Source: Apoderus coryli (Eukaryota > Arthropoda > Insecta > Coleoptera > Attelabidae). Taken from it: a stretch of DNA of 64,000 nucleotides. The position numbers and the translations under genes were made by a program. Below the pieces are notes generated by a model. The model was not told the origin of the DNA. It saw only the letters and a list, made by a program, of their open reading frames with translations, and did no database searches. The stretch is taken from NCBI GenBank assembly GCA_911728435.2, contig OU452210.1, positions 5,580,001-5,644,000 of the forward strand, given 5' to 3'. How positions within the stretch are numbered: the stretch's first letter is position 1; each line of letters begins with the position of its first letter. Shown here one piece after another: positions 23,657 through 35,007 of the stretch.

Positions 23657-25221
23657 TGTTAGATTTCACAAAATATACACGAAATAATAAACTCCGGCAG
23701 CAACGAAATCGAGCGTGCAAAGTGTAAATTAAAACTGACTATGCACGACCGAAAGCGGCCACTTACCGTGATTCATTTTTCTATCGCATTTATTATACTT
23801 TTTTGAATAATCCAATACAAATATATTTTTTATAATGTAAATAAGTATTTGAAACTGATAATACTAATAAATCTTTTTTTATAACAACCCAAAAAAAAAA
23901 AGTTAAACTCAACAAAACTAACAATTCCAAATTTATATATAACACGGCCAATCCTGAAATAAGCTTCGCTCTCGAAGCGTTAACTTAGAGTCTTATTTTT
24001 ACTGCTGGCCTCTCCTCTATCTGGTGTTACAACAATCACTGTTGAATTCTGCAGCCTCAGAGAGTAATCGACCAAGTTTTTTTAGGAGGAAAAACTTCGA
24101 TAAAATCACGTTGGAAAGTTATCACGGTCTTTACATCCGGCGACCACAAATCAAACCAAGTTTTTGAGACACCAGTCAGAAATCGACCTACCCTAACTAA
24201 AGTTTGTTGGTCAGACCACTGAAACTCTGTTTTTATATTATCAACCTCGACTAACCACTTTTTAGCATCTGGTCAAGTTTAAATATTGGCAAGTCAACTT
24301 GCTCAGGAGCTGTTTTCGCTAATTTAATTGCATTAACAAGTTGCGAAAGTAGATCTTCCATTTTATAAAAAAAAAGTATTACTGAAAAGTAAACAAAAAC
24401 CTAAATCAAATGTGATTCAATTTAAGTTACAACAGGGTTTCTCAACTATTAGATAATTGAAGCTTAAATTTCAAATTTTAAAATCCAATTTCTTTCATTA
24501 AAACAAAAATAAATAACACAAAATCATTTTAAGTTTCCAAATCCATTTTACGTTGTAAATTGGGAAATGACTCACAGTTACAAATTGATACCTGTAGTAC
24601 TATAATTGTACACATGCAAATCACTTTAGAACTCTGCCCTGGTATAATTCGATAATAATAAAACTAAACTTTGTTCAAATTTTCAAATTCAACTCAAACT
24701 AAAGAATTATTTGCTTATAAAACTCATCAAACCATGCATGGATTTATCGTAAAAATATTCAACAAAAATAATAACGTAAAAACAATGAATTTTAAATTTA
24801 CGTTCAATTACAAATGAACCAACGTTGATAATTATGATATCGCTTTAATACAACATGAACTTAATTTTCTATGACTTACATCTCTTAATCAAATTATCCT
24901 TTGTGGTAATACGTGGGTGAATCTCCACTACTGATGTTAGATTTCACAAAATATACAAGAAATAATAAACTCCGGCAGCAACGAATTCGAGCGTGCAAAG
25001 TGTAAATTAAAACTGACTATACACGACCGAAAGCGGCCACTTACCGTGATTCATTTTTCTATCACATTTATTATACTTTTTTGAATAATCCAATACAAAT
25101 ATATTTTTATAATGTAAATAAGTATGTGAAACTGATAATACTAATAAATCTCTTTTTATAACAACCCAAAAAAAAAATGTTAAACTCAACAAAACTAACA
25201 ATTCCAAATTTATATCTAACA
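23657..25221 (-). mobile_element. Deleted LTR retrotransposon
   Basis: Two near-identical direct repeats, 23657-23944 and 24935-25221 (about 288 bp, starting TGTTAGATTTCACAAAATAT and ending in AACA), flank about 990 bp. TG...CA termini and direct orientation identify them as LTRs. The internal minus-strand remnant of gag shows the coding direction, so the right copy is the 5' LTR. Protease, reverse transcriptase and integrase are absent. No clear target duplication was found; an 18-bp tandem duplication (TGTTAGATTTCACATTAT) abuts the left end and obscures it. Confidence 0.85.
24000..24363 (-). pseudogene. gag-like remnant of the LTR retrotransposon
   Basis: A minus-strand ATG near 24361 opens M-E-D-L-L-S-Q-L-V-N-A-I-K-L-A, followed by D-L-P-I-F-K-L-D. 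After stops and shifts, further blocks read Q-W-S-D-Q-Q-T-L-V-R-V-G-R-F-L-T-G-V and K-N-L-G-R-L-L-S-E-A-A-E-F. The order and style are those of capsid-type Gag of Ty3/gypsy-like elements. It is clearly inactive. Confidence 0.6.
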
Positions 25222-25510
25222 CTATACTTTTTCTACGACGGTTTTAATGCTACATTGTTAACAGATTACGATAATATGCAATTTTATTGATAGGTAAAAA
25301 ACATTTGTGTAGAAAATAAGTGATTTTTTTTTTCTCTTAAATACTTTAAAAGTGTTTATAACTTTAGTAGCTAAATTACATTTTTTGACATCTGATGACA
25401 TAAATTATATATTTTTTGATTGCATTTTAATAATTTATTTGGTTTTTGTTGTACTTGTATACTCAGTTAGTTTCCTGCGACAAAGCTAAATAAAATATTA
25501 ATTTTAGTAA

Positions 25511-25710
25511 TTATTTAGAAAACTTGTGTTTGTAATTCAATACCAGTCGTGGTTCTAGCCAGTGCAGTAGTTGTTTTGTCTTGTTCTCTAAATTTATACA
25601 TAACATTTTCAATAGCGGGGACAGATTGGTCTCACATCGAAAAATTCTAAATTCACTTTCTTATTTTCTACATAAATATTTTTTTACCTATCAATAAAAT
25701 ATCTATAAGT
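25511..25710 (-). repeat. Dispersed repeat related to 62884-63080
   Basis: The minus strand of 25511-25625 matches the plus strand at 62884-63000, both ending in G-V/P-V-F-stop style frames of about 38 codons. The adjoining GGGGACAGATTGGTCTCACATCG block (25616 onwards) matches 63006 onwards on the same strand. So one half is inverted between the two copies. Confidence 0.7.
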
Positions 25711-26023
25711 ACGCATCTAACATGTTTGTTATTTTTAACATCACATTCTAACTACATATTTAGTATATTAGATTCTAATGAGAAGGGGACATTGACTTTA
25801 TGGAATATATCAATGAAATACATAAATTGTAGTTATTTTAGAAAATAACAAATAATATAGTTACAGTAAACCAATATTATATATTATGTAAATTCTAAAT
25901 TAAAGAAAAAGGACTTTACAAATATTAACATATACAAAACCTTCGAGACACAACATAATTGTTTGTTTTATAGATGTATCACCATGTTTATAATTTCTGT
26001 GTAAATTGTTTGTTTATTTTTAG

Positions 26024-26207
26024 GGTACACAACATATCGCTATAACAGTACGACTCATAATGTACGAATACCAGAAGAGATCCTAGAAGTTAGATACGAA
26101 GACGGAAAGTGGTCCAAACCATATTACGATTGTGGTGGAGGCAATATTTGGATGTTGACTTACACAGTACCATTTTTTGGATTTCAAAATAATTCATACT
26201 TTTTTAA
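26024..26207 (+). CDS. Exon of GPR158/CG31760-like receptor (ectodomain)
   Basis: Internal exon, seen directly: an acceptor (pyrimidine-rich tract ending TTTTTAG) precedes it, 60 codons are open, and a GTAAGTATG donor follows at 26208. It begins with two bases of a split codon and ends with two bases (AA), so the next exon must supply one base; the exon at 41928 does, giving AAG. The product contains CGGGNIWMLTYTVPFFGF and W-S-K-P-Y-Y-D-C. From family knowledge this resembles the Cache-like extracellular domain of the insect orphan class C receptor CG31760, related to GPR158/GPR179, which would be a membrane protein at the cell surface. The N-S-T and N-N-S sequons fit an extracellular location. 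An alternative donor 4 bases downstream would cross an in-frame TAA. No upstream exon was recognised. The assignment rests on recalled family resemblance. Confidence 0.8.
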
Positions 26208-26376
26208 GTAAGTATGTAAATTTAATCAGTATATTAATAGGTTAAGACACACCGCAAAAATATATGGCAATAACTTTCAACGCATGTTAAAGTTTATACA
26301 AAACAGGCCACTTCACTGTAAACGTATAGCTAACCCCTGTGATATTTTGAAAAAAGAAAATTTTATATACGTATAC

Positions 26377-26414
26377 CTGAAGAAGATGCAAATATTAGCA
26401 TCTATACGTCGCGT
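26377..26414 (+). other. Decayed hammerhead-like motif (PLE remnant)
   Basis: CTGAAGA is followed by a clean 6-bp hairpin (AGATGC...GCATCT), then ATACGTCGCGTC where an intact hammerhead would have GAAA before an ACG...CGT stem III. The catalytic GAAA is lost. The fold order matches hammerhead motifs of Penelope-like elements elsewhere in this window. Confidence 0.4.
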
Positions 26415-26896
26415 CGCTTATTGTACATTATTTGAACGAAAATAAACAATGATTCATTCTTGAAATAAAAGCCAACCTCCACATTATTACGTATACGTAT
26501 TATATTATTCTACTCCACTTCAATATGGACTACTTCTTTAAACAATAATTTGTTTTAAGTTTTTTTGGATACAATTATTTTGAATCAAAAACCCAGGAAA
26601 AAATATATACCTACATAAATGGCAGGATAGGTTCAAGAAAATAGAATAAAAAGGAAAAAAGAATAACAAGGGACATTTTAACTTTGAATTTTAATTTACT
26701 TTTGAAAATGTAACATCACACTTACTGTGGCATTATTATCAAAGAATTATTTTTACAGTTTTTAACAATTTGTTCGGAATAAGTTTCAATTATGTATTCT
26801 TTACTACTAAATGCTAGAAGAAGCACTTTGCCAATCGCCTAATACAAATATTACTTGTAGAATCGTTATTAGCAGGCCAAAAAAGTTAATTTTATA

Positions 26897-27358
26897 CAGG
26901 GTGTAACCTCTTAACGTATTTGCATAAACTAAAAATCTTTTCTTTAATGTCACCGAACATCTCCTGAAAGTCCTGGAAAATCATTTTGCAAAAACAGGAC
27001 GTACCATTTTAAATTAGACTTAGGTGAACTGGTCCCAATAATGACATATTTTAAAAAAGACGCTAGATATCCACACAAAATTCACCCTGAAAATGGTTTT
27101 CTCTTCGTGAATGTGGGTTTGCAGTGTCAAACGTGTGGTTATTCACACCGCGCCTGGTGAAGGCTGGTAAATCATTAAAAAATATTTTTTTATAAATAAT
27201 ATATTGTTAGGGAGATTTTCCAACATAAATTGTCAAAACCCGTACATTGCAGGTTCTTGTTTTAGTATTATTGAGGCTGAAAACTTGCTGTCCCTGAGGA
27301 AAGTTCGCAGGTATTGGGATTGTATCATCAGTCAAAGAAAATAAATGTACTACCCTGT
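26897..27358. mobile_element. Mariner-like MITE, 462 bp
   Basis: The ends are CAGGGTGTAACC on the left and GTACTACCCTG on the right, each flanked by TA. No transposase frame is inside. It fits a Tc1/mariner-derived non-autonomous element, but the terminal inverted repeat is short and imperfect. Confidence 0.6.
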
Positions 27359-27599
27359 ATAATGAAAAAACAGCTACTTTCATTATTATTATTACATGGA
27401 TTCAATTAACTTTATTTGCATCTTCGAGGGACAGTACTACCTCAAACAATATTTTAAAGTCATGGCTGAACCTTGAGAAACTAAAAATTTGTGGAAATCG
27501 TCATTTATTTTCAATGGTTATTGATCCATCCATGTACGTATACTATAATAATAATAAACAGCAAGGAAATTAAATGCTGGAGTGAACTCCACAATGTAA

Positions 27600-28135
27600 A
27601 TTAATTTCATCATTGGAAGAAAAACCAAAAATTGTTCATAAAAAAGATAACCTTAATAGTGTTGATACGCAAGCAATGATGATCAACTTACAAAGCGCAA
27701 GCATAGGTATGCACCATATTGTTACTTCAGTCCCAGATAGAAGTAACCTAAAAGCAACCTATAGCATAATGGCTAGTACTAGTGGCAAAGTTTCAAATAA
27801 AGTAGTCGCCTACAACAAAGAGGATAACCACATTTAAAACAAAAACAATTAGTGTGAATGATTTAAACACAAGTGATATCCAGATGATTTTCAAGCTGTA
27901 AAACTAAAAAATAGCAGAAAATATGAATGTAATTCAGTTCGGTACAACTTATTTCGTTTCACGGTATACAAGCCTAAGTCCCATAATCAAACCTAAGGAG
28001 CTAAGGCGAACATTAAAAGAGCAATTCCCTGAAGTAACTTGTGAGCTTTACATATCGAAATATTCTAAACTCTAATCGTGAATGAAAGTTACCATTACGT
28101 TTACGAATATTGAACTTGGGACTTTTTATTGTTGT
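27600..28135 (+). pseudogene. LINE ORF1-like remnant
   Basis: Plus-strand remnant. The frame 27613-27837 (74 codons) is charged and without a recognised motif. It is followed by a block near 27945-28075 reading T-Y-F-V-S-R-Y, P-K-E-L-R-R-T-L-K-E-Q-F-P-E-V-T-C-E and then, past two stops, M-K-V-T-I-T-F. This is the layout of the RRM-like C-terminal domain of ORF1 proteins in CR1/Jockey-like LINEs. Two stops (at about 28074 and 28080) and the loss of the rest show it is dead. Confidence 0.55.
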
Positions 28136-28479
28136 ACATATAAATCTCTCAGTTCGACTAGTCTCTCATATTTCATAATGTAAATAAATGCTTGGATATT
28201 ATGGTAAGAATGTTTCAAGTGTCCAGTTCCGATGGGAAATGTAGTTGCTCATATTCCGTCCAATAATAAATATCCAATATAGTTTTCAATAGATTTAATT
28301 AACAAAATTATAAAAAAAAAACATCTTCACAAAAAAATTAAAATTAAAGACGGTTTTATTTATTATTATTATTTTATTTAACCAGTATTCTGAGTTAACA
28401 AAAACCTTAAAAATAAAAGCGAAATTTGATTTTAAAGAGAACAATGAGAAACCGGAATCTCAAATTCACTAATCCATAA

Positions 28480-28665
28480 AGATTGTGGTCGTTTATCAAA
28501 AGCAAACAAAGTAATATTGGCATTCCTTGGGAAATGATTTACAAAGGCGAGCAGTTTCAAGATCCGGAGAGTATGGCTTTGCAGATTACTTCAGTTCAGT
28601 GTATGAGTTGGATGATAGTATTATAATAACATCTCAATTAACGGGAGGAAATTCTTATTTAAAAA
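28480..28665 (+). pseudogene. LINE endonuclease-RT linker remnant
   Basis: Plus-strand text reads W-S-F-I-K-S-K-Q-S-N-I-G-I-P (about 28490-28531) and then, after a frameshift, G-F-A-D-Y-F-S-S-V-Y-E. This pair, W-x-F-I-x-x-K followed by F-A-x-Y-F-x-S-V-Y, is typical of the linker before the reverse transcriptase in Jockey/CR1 LINEs. It follows the ORF1-like remnant in the correct order, so both may come from one element that lost its endonuclease. Confidence 0.65.
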
Positions 28666-28742
28666 AAAAAATGTGCAAATTGCATTCATCGACGAAGATC
28701 TGTGGGTAGCAAGTTAAATAAAATAGTAAGGTTTAAGTCTTC

Positions 28743-28970
28743 TTATTTTAATATTCTGAAAACTAAAGCATAGCTAATTCCATCTGACAAACGTCTGGTA
28801 CGTAACTGAGAATCATTAGGAATTCTTACTAACACGTCATCCTCGTGAGCAACTGTAATTATTTGTGCACGTTCTTGGTCCCGCTTTGGACGGAATTCCC
28901 TAGTCTTCGCTAACCAGTCGTAAATATTTTTAGATGTTCTATAAAGAGGTTGTTGTCTGTTAGAATATAA
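28743..28970 (-). CDS. Unrecognised small frame or 3' exon
   Basis: Minus-strand open stretch of 76 codons that ends at a TAA (28743-28745). The product is charged and looks protein-like: S-K-N-I-Y-D-W-L-A-K-T-R-E-F-R-P, then H-E-D-D-V-L-V-R-I-P-N-D, then R-R-L-S-D-G-I-S-Y-A-L-V-F. It has no ATG near its start. An acceptor-like TTATATTCTAACAG ends just before codon 6, so it could be a terminal exon or a fragment of a mobile-element protein. I do not recognise the family. It is more GC-rich than its surroundings. It was excluded from no known element but sits between LINE and PLE remnants, which favours a transposon origin. Confidence 0.35.
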   Translation of the reverse strand, partial: LYSNRQQPLYRTSKNIYDWLAKTREFRPKRDQERAQIITVAHEDDVLVRIPNDSQLRTRRLSDGISYALVFRILK

Positions 28971-29284
28971 TTATTGTAAATAGATATCTTTGCCTGCATA
29001 AATACAAACCATTTAAATACACTTACTACTTACATTTTTCAATTAAATTGATCTGTGTGACAGATGTCTATTATCATCATCAGTCTATTTAGTTTTAAAA
29101 ACTTTTGTCAATAAATGATGTTAAGATAGATTAACACATTTATTCATAAACTTAGTTAAATTATTAACGGAACTCAAAATATAAAATTAGTCATTATCAA
29201 AATTTCATTTAAACGCAAATAACTTGAAAACGTTGTTCACTTTAATTAAAAAATTAATAAATAGTCCACGAAAATTGACTTTGC

Positions 29285-29475
29285 GTGTTTCTAAACAGAA
29301 TGGATAACTGTGGTGAAGCGAAATTTTAAACGTTTGTATAATCTCTGGTTATTTTTTGTAATTTTCTTAAATTATTGAAGCACTCGTTTTACCATTTACC
29401 AAGGCACATTTATAAACCTTTCGCGCGCATTTCGCTAACACTGTTAGTATTCTGACTAGAGAATTAAAACGAAGT
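29285..29475 (-). repeat. Diverged Penelope-like terminal repeat
   Basis: The segment around 29388-29470 aligns by eye with the end of the young PLE (33790-33875). It shares CGTTTTACCA, the TTTCGCTAACA...TGTTAG hairpin and GAGAATTAAAAC. On the minus strand GAAA is kept after the hairpin, but the CTGANGA box has decayed. Confidence 0.6.
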
Positions 29476-30188
29476 GTACTTAAGTTACAAGTATATGAAA
29501 TATATAAAAAGCTAAGTCACAAATAAACTAACTAACATATTAATAATATTAATAATCGATTGAGTGTCAGGGGAAAATGTTCGCTATGATAAATATTATA
29601 TAAATAGATCAAAAAAAATAGTTTTAATTTCTCTTGAATACGTGTGTGATCCTTTCTCCCTACTTAAAGTTTTGCTCCAGGCCATTAGATATATTAAGAC
29701 TTATTAATTTCTCCCTTTTAAATTAAATATTTTGATTTGATTTTGAATTAAATAGTGACCAAAACTTTGGCAATCTTACAACAATTACCACTGATATCTG
29801 TTATATCTATTTTAGTGACAGTTTGAGTAGGATTGCTCGCCGCTCTTGAAACTTCGATAATGTAAAGTTTACTTGGAACTATTTACTTGCTAATCTAATG
29901 AACTTTGTAACTTGACAATTCATGCTATATATTCTATATTGTAGTTTAAAAGGACGTAGGTATTATCTTTATAGCTGTATTTAGTTTTCCTAATCTATTC
30001 GAAATAAATTTCTATAGAAGTCCAGTCTTTGATACCCGAGATAAAACTTTTTCTTATTGAGTATGCCAATATATCTTTATCGAGGCTACAAAATGGAAAA
30101 TCTATAAATTTGAAATGTAAAAATAATTTAGATTTAATGGCTCTTTGATATGTAATTTAAAGTTTTTTTGTTTAGACGAATATTGCTT

Positions 30189-31190
30189 TTATGTTATGTA
30201 ATTTTGTCTTTTAAGATTACGGAAGTTTGTTCTATGTATTCTATTTCTTTTAATAGGATCTTTTGTTCTGTTATGAAGTTTGCTTATTGTTTTTAAAAAC
30301 GTATTCACAAATTGTATGTTTTGAAAATCTTTAATTGTTTTTTGACTTTTTGGTGTTCTATAATTTATATTTGGAGAAGAAATATAGTGACAACAAAATG
30401 TTTGTGGCGACATCTACTGTGAGCAGCCAATATGCCCGGTGAAACAAAGTTCACACACGATGGCCGGACAAGAAGTAACAACTCCATTACATCATATTGC
30501 CAACACTAGATACGCCCGGATTCCCTGGCGGGATGATTTATTTATGAATTGCTTCTTACATAAGAGAAATTATTTCATTGTCTGGGTCATTTTCATTTAA
30601 TTCATGGTTTTCTCTATTTTGGATTCTTGTATTTCAATCTTCTGGTGTGTTGTAAAATAAACATTTTAATAATTTTGATGGATATGGATTTTGAATTAGA
30701 ATATTAAACAATTTCTTATCATTTTCTTCTTTAAATTGAATATGACAAATTTTGTTAATTCTATCTTGTAACCCTAACACCAACTTTATTTTAATTTTTT
30801 GTGTGTGGTATGAATACTTAGTAGTTTATATTACATACCTGAGGTGGTAAGTTTCATATAAAAATGTTAAATGATTTGTTGTTCGCGATTTATTTTGACT
30901 TTTGTGTCTAAGAATGATGCGAATCTGTATTTTTCTTCCTCAATTGTAAATTGTATTTTTGCGTGTTAATTAATAAAAATGTTGCTCTTGTTTTTCTTTA
31001 TTTTTACAAAAATCCATTATACAAATTGTATCCAATAACAAATTCATAGACGCATCTTGGTTGCTTAAGTGTGTGAATCTAGTAATTCTGTCTAGGTATT
31101 TTGACATTTCCAATTCTACTATGAATTTGTGTTTTGCGATTATTAGGTCTATGGTTGCTTTAATTATTGAAACCAGATATTGTACCACAA
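30189..31190 (-). pseudogene. Old Penelope-like reverse transcriptase remnant
   Basis: Minus-strand remnant in several frames. Blocks read F-L-D-T-K-V-K-I-N-R-E-Q (about 30915-30880), then K-I-K-L-V-L-G-L-Q-D-R-I-N-K-I-C-H (about 30790-30740) and F-N-I-L-I-Q-N-P-Y-P-S-K-L-L. The F-L-D motif followed by this arrangement is the region just after the catalytic YVDD box in Penelope-like elements. The flanking frames 31188-30970 and 30413-30189 are less clear but lie in order. Many stops show great age. Its sequence is a different lineage from the 33.8-36.9 kb element. Confidence 0.55.
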
Positions 31191-31513
31191 AACATGACTT
31201 GAAAGAGCTGGCTACAGAGGGGTGGGGTAGATGGAGTGACTTAGTGCAGTGAAAATGATAATTTTAACGGTCGGTTGTTACCGAAATAACGACAGACGAG
31301 CCGCCAGAAGGAACAAAGGAAAAGGAATGCCAAAGTAAAAAATATGCATTTTTTAATTAACTATGTGTAGTAAATCAAATTTATAGAATAGTTGCAGACA
31401 GTACAGGTAAGTAGAAAAAATTGCCAGAAGATTAAGAGCAGCCACCAGGCGCCAATGTTGCAAAATATTTGGCAATAATTATGTGAATAAGTACACTTCT
31501 GGCAATTCGCTTG

Positions 31514-31586
31514 TGTCATTCTGCAAATCATTTATTTATTAAGATGCGAGCATATTAATGCTCGCATCTTGATTTGCAGAATGACA
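31514..31586. repeat. Palindrome with two arm blocks
   Basis: TGTCATTCTGCAAATCA pairs with TGATTTGCAGAATGACA-type sequence on the right. An inner 13-bp arm (AAGATGCGAGCAT) pairs perfectly around ATTA, with a 10-base bulge on the left side only. It would form a strong hairpin. Confidence 0.9.
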
Positions 31587-31594
31587 GAAACGCT

Positions 31595-31771
31595 AGCTAG
31601 GTGCGTCATTAAAAAAATACTATTATTGCTTACCTGGTATTTTTTATTTTAGGTAATTAAACGAACTTTCAATATAATAGTAAACTATTGGGCATCTCCC
31701 GTCAATTAACTATGTATATACAGGGTGATTCTACATCAGAACTGTAGTATTTTTTAATGACGCACCTAGCT
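31595..31771. repeat. 26-bp inverted repeat, about 125-bp spacer
   Basis: AGCTAGGTGCGTCATTAAAA (31595 onwards) recurs inverted at 31746-31771 with a single-base length difference in the A run. A CAGGGTGATTCTACATC terminus at 31721 lies within. It may be a MITE end. Confidence 0.75.
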
Positions 31772-32126
31772 CGAATATAATTACTGTGTATATGTCTTCT
31801 TAATTCAGTTCTGACAGTTGTCCAATATTTTACTAAACAAATTATGTTTAAAATTCGCCACAAATTTATTTTTTCGTAATAGTGGGGTTTTATCAGACGA
31901 AGCTAAAATAAAACTCTTTGGACTTGTGTCTAGGTTCCTCTTTATTATTCAAGCGTGTTCAAGACATTTAACATATAAAGTACGTCAAGCAGCTCGTACA
32001 AACAACCGACATATTAATTTAGATTTTATTAAAAAATAATTTTTTATTACATTTGATTTTTTTAATTTGTCCCTCAAATATACAAAAAATGTAGCTAATT
32101 TAGATCTTATCAAGTTTAATAAGTGT

Positions 32127-32310
32127 AAAATAATTTAATGGCAAAGCGGACTAAAATATTGGTTTTACCTACACAAGGAATTTTGTTTAATTTAGCAGGG
32201 CCTCAGTCTAATTCAATAGAACCAGACCGAGGCATGGGTCGACAGATACTGACGAATTCGTTTCGCTCTTGTTATGAGCTCGTCAGAGTACCATAGTCGT
32301 GGCCCATCTA
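32127..32310 (-). repeat. Outer inverted repeat, left arm (PLE-like terminal repeat)
   Basis: Reverse complement of 37345-37514, with about a dozen differences and a small insertion near 32195. It contains a hammerhead motif on the minus strand. It faces away from the matching arm on the right of the young PLE. Confidence 0.88.
32245..32292 (-). ncRNA. Candidate hammerhead ribozyme (minus strand)
   Basis: Read on the minus strand: stem I strand GGTACT, core CTGACGA, stem II GCTC with loop ATAACAA and GAGC, core GAAA, stem III ACGAATTCGT (a palindrome without a loop), then the cleavage-site C and the other stem I strand AGTATC. All conserved hammerhead core positions are present. Penelope-like elements are known to carry minimal hammerheads with such short stem III, thought to work as dimers. 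Confidence 0.8.
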
Positions 32311-32315
32311 CAAAT

Positions 32316-33764
32316 ATCAGCCTGCATTTAAGCACAATAGTGTAACAAAATAGAACCCGCCACTGGCAAGCTTACAGATTACGCAATTCTAGAATGCAGA
32401 ATGCGAGAATTTTCAATGTCAAACATGTCCTTTTTTTTCTATCATATATTTTCATAATAAGACGAAATATTCCCACAGATTGTGGACAGGATGCTATTTT
32501 TTGTTAACATAAATACGAACGTCCCCATATATATGGGGGGTCTAAAACTTATCGATGTTTTAAAATATTTTGTTCTTAAGATAAGAATGTTTATTACGTA
32601 CTCTACAGATATTTATTGGGTAACAGTGTTGCCGATTTGCTCAAGCATTGCTTTCTCTAATCATTGTCGATACGTTTATAAATTGTTTAAATTAAGGAAT
32701 ACGTTATGATCGATGGAATGTTGATATTAATTACTTGGTTTTTTTTGCTTCCCAATCTCTGACTCTACCCAAGGGGGTAACAATAGTTAAAGGCTCTTGC
32801 TTTATTTATGAGTTATATCTTGTCACTAATATAGTTGCTATATTACGGCAAAATGTACTCGCATTTACAACAAGAGAAATATCTACATCACGTCGAATCA
32901 TAGTTAGTATAAATTAAGTATCTTGAAGCAATTATACCAATTGAATTGAATCATGGAAATATTATTCATAATTTCACAGAATTAAACCTCGTATCGCCAT
33001 CTCTGGAGATACGCTTGAACCACATCGAATAACAGAAAATAGAAGTACGACTAAAGAGTAGAAAATCAATAATTAGTGCTTTATTCTAACGCTGCGCAAG
33101 GGTTGCGCTCTGAAACTGGCGTCTTGGAATTCCTATTGGCTATCATCCCTCTTTTGAGGCATAATAGGGAAGGTAATCAGATTAACGTTCTGAAACAAAG
33201 TACCTCGTTAGTTATTTTCAATTAAAAAGTCAGTTCTTGTTCGAGATCCAAGTAAGTCACTTCTAAATATATTTTCTTCTAAGCTGTTTTAAGATTTATA
33301 ATTTTTCTAAGTTCATTTTTCTGATTACAAAAATTCTTTTATTTTATTTTACTTATTTTTTTGAGATTTTTATTCAGAAGTCTATCAAAGCTGAATTATT
33401 GGTATAATTGTTTTAATTTTTATTTTAGTTTCGTATTATCTTTTTCTTTTGCTAATACAAAGTAACTGAACACATTTAAGTGGAAATCAATGTAAATTAT
33501 TCGTAATTACATCGATTTCCATTATGCTAAGTCTTTATTAAGATTAAATATTAGTTAAATAAGAGTTTTGTTCAATTAATCAATTGTTGATTATTCTATG
33601 TTTTAGTTTGTTTCTTTTTTCTTGATTTTGTCTAGTTTTAATTTAGATTTAGATTTTCATTTAATAATTATTTCTTCTCTTTTATTCTAATTTTAAATAA
33701 ACATAAAGTTACCCCCTACAAAGAAATTGAGTTTTATTACGTGGGGAAACAAAATGAATAAGTC
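32316..33764. other. Spacer between outer repeat and PLE, left
   Basis: Contains no recognised coding sequence. It might be the interior of the older element defined by the outer inverted repeats, but I see no RT or nuclease blocks in it. Confidence 0.45.
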
Positions 33765-33824
33765 TTGAAACAGTAGTCTAAACTGACAATCGTTTTACCA
33801 CTTCACCAAAACACTTCTTTTAAA

Positions 33825-33867
33825 TCTCGACGCGCGTTTCGCTAACAATGTTAGCATCCTCAGGAGA
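33825..33867 (-). ncRNA. Inverted copy of the PLE hammerhead
   Basis: Exact inverse counterpart of 36779-36821 within the left arm of the PLE inverted repeat, with all the same core elements. Confidence 0.7.
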
Positions 33868-33979
33868 GAATTAAAACTAAACTACTACTAAATATATTAC
33901 AGCTTATATACTATTCACATACCACAGATACGCGCCGCGCAACCAATGAGAGGGCGGTACATACGTCAACATATATTAA

Positions 33980-35005
33980 TTACTTACATACTAAAGAATA
34001 CAAAATACTATTAGGGATTGGACCCTTATCTTTGTTTAGTGCTTTTGAATTATTCTTAATAATTTCCAAACTTTCATAAGCGTCCAAATATTTCCAATTG
34101 CTAACAGATTTCAACAATCTTAAGTTACTAGAATCTACTCTATGATTATTTTCAAACATATGTTCTGCTACACTAGACTTATCTAACCTACCATATCTTA
34201 AATGAGCAATATGCTCCTTAAATCTAACATTAAGTTTTCTTTTGGTTTGTCCTATATAAACTTTGTCACAATCCTTACAACTGATTTCATAAATGCCAGA
34301 TTTTTCCGTCATCTCTATTTTATCTTTTGGATTGCCCAACAGATTGCCTAGACGTGTACTAGATTGAAAAACAGTTTTAAAGCCAATGTCACTAAAAATC
34401 TTATTTAAACCGCGTGTAAATTTTGGAAGATAAGGGATCGAAATAAATTTAGAACTATCTTGACTTTCTCGGAAAGTTGTGGCATTATGAAGTGCATTTT
34501 TAAACTTATATTTTCTAATTAATTTGTCAACTAAATTGTCATCATAACCATTAACTCTAGCCACCATTTTAATTGTGTTTTTCTCTGTATCGAAACGGTT
34601 TTTATTAAGGGGAAATTTCATTAATCTATGTACAAGAAAATTTAGGCTGGCCATTTTGTGTTGGAAACAATGATTAGAGTCATTGGTTATATACCTGAAT
34701 GTATTCGTACTTTTTCTATATATGTCACATTCCAATTTATTTTCACTGGTTTTGATTACAAGTGTGTCCAGGAATGGAAGTCTACGATCTTTTTCTAATT
34801 CATAAGTGAATTTGATAGATGAGAAGTAATTATTAAGTTGGGCAACAAAGTTATCAATTGTATCAACACTTGTATCAAAAACAGCAAACACATCGTCCAC
34901 ATATCTGATCCAAACTCTGGGAAAATATGAAAAATTGGTTTTCGCGGAGGCTTCAAAATAATTCATAAATAATTCAGCTAAAAAGGGGGATAAACAGCTA
35001 CCCAT
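33980..35005 (-). pseudogene. Inverted partial copy of the PLE gene
   Basis: Minus-strand frame of 341 codons that starts at the ATG of the A-M-G-S-C-L-S-P block and runs through Y-V-D-D and GIY-YIG to the same stop as the plus copy. I see only one residue difference from it (Y against C after L-N-N). It lacks the fingers part of the reverse transcriptase, so it cannot encode a working enzyme by itself although the frame is open. Confidence 0.9.
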
Positions 35006-35007
35006 AG

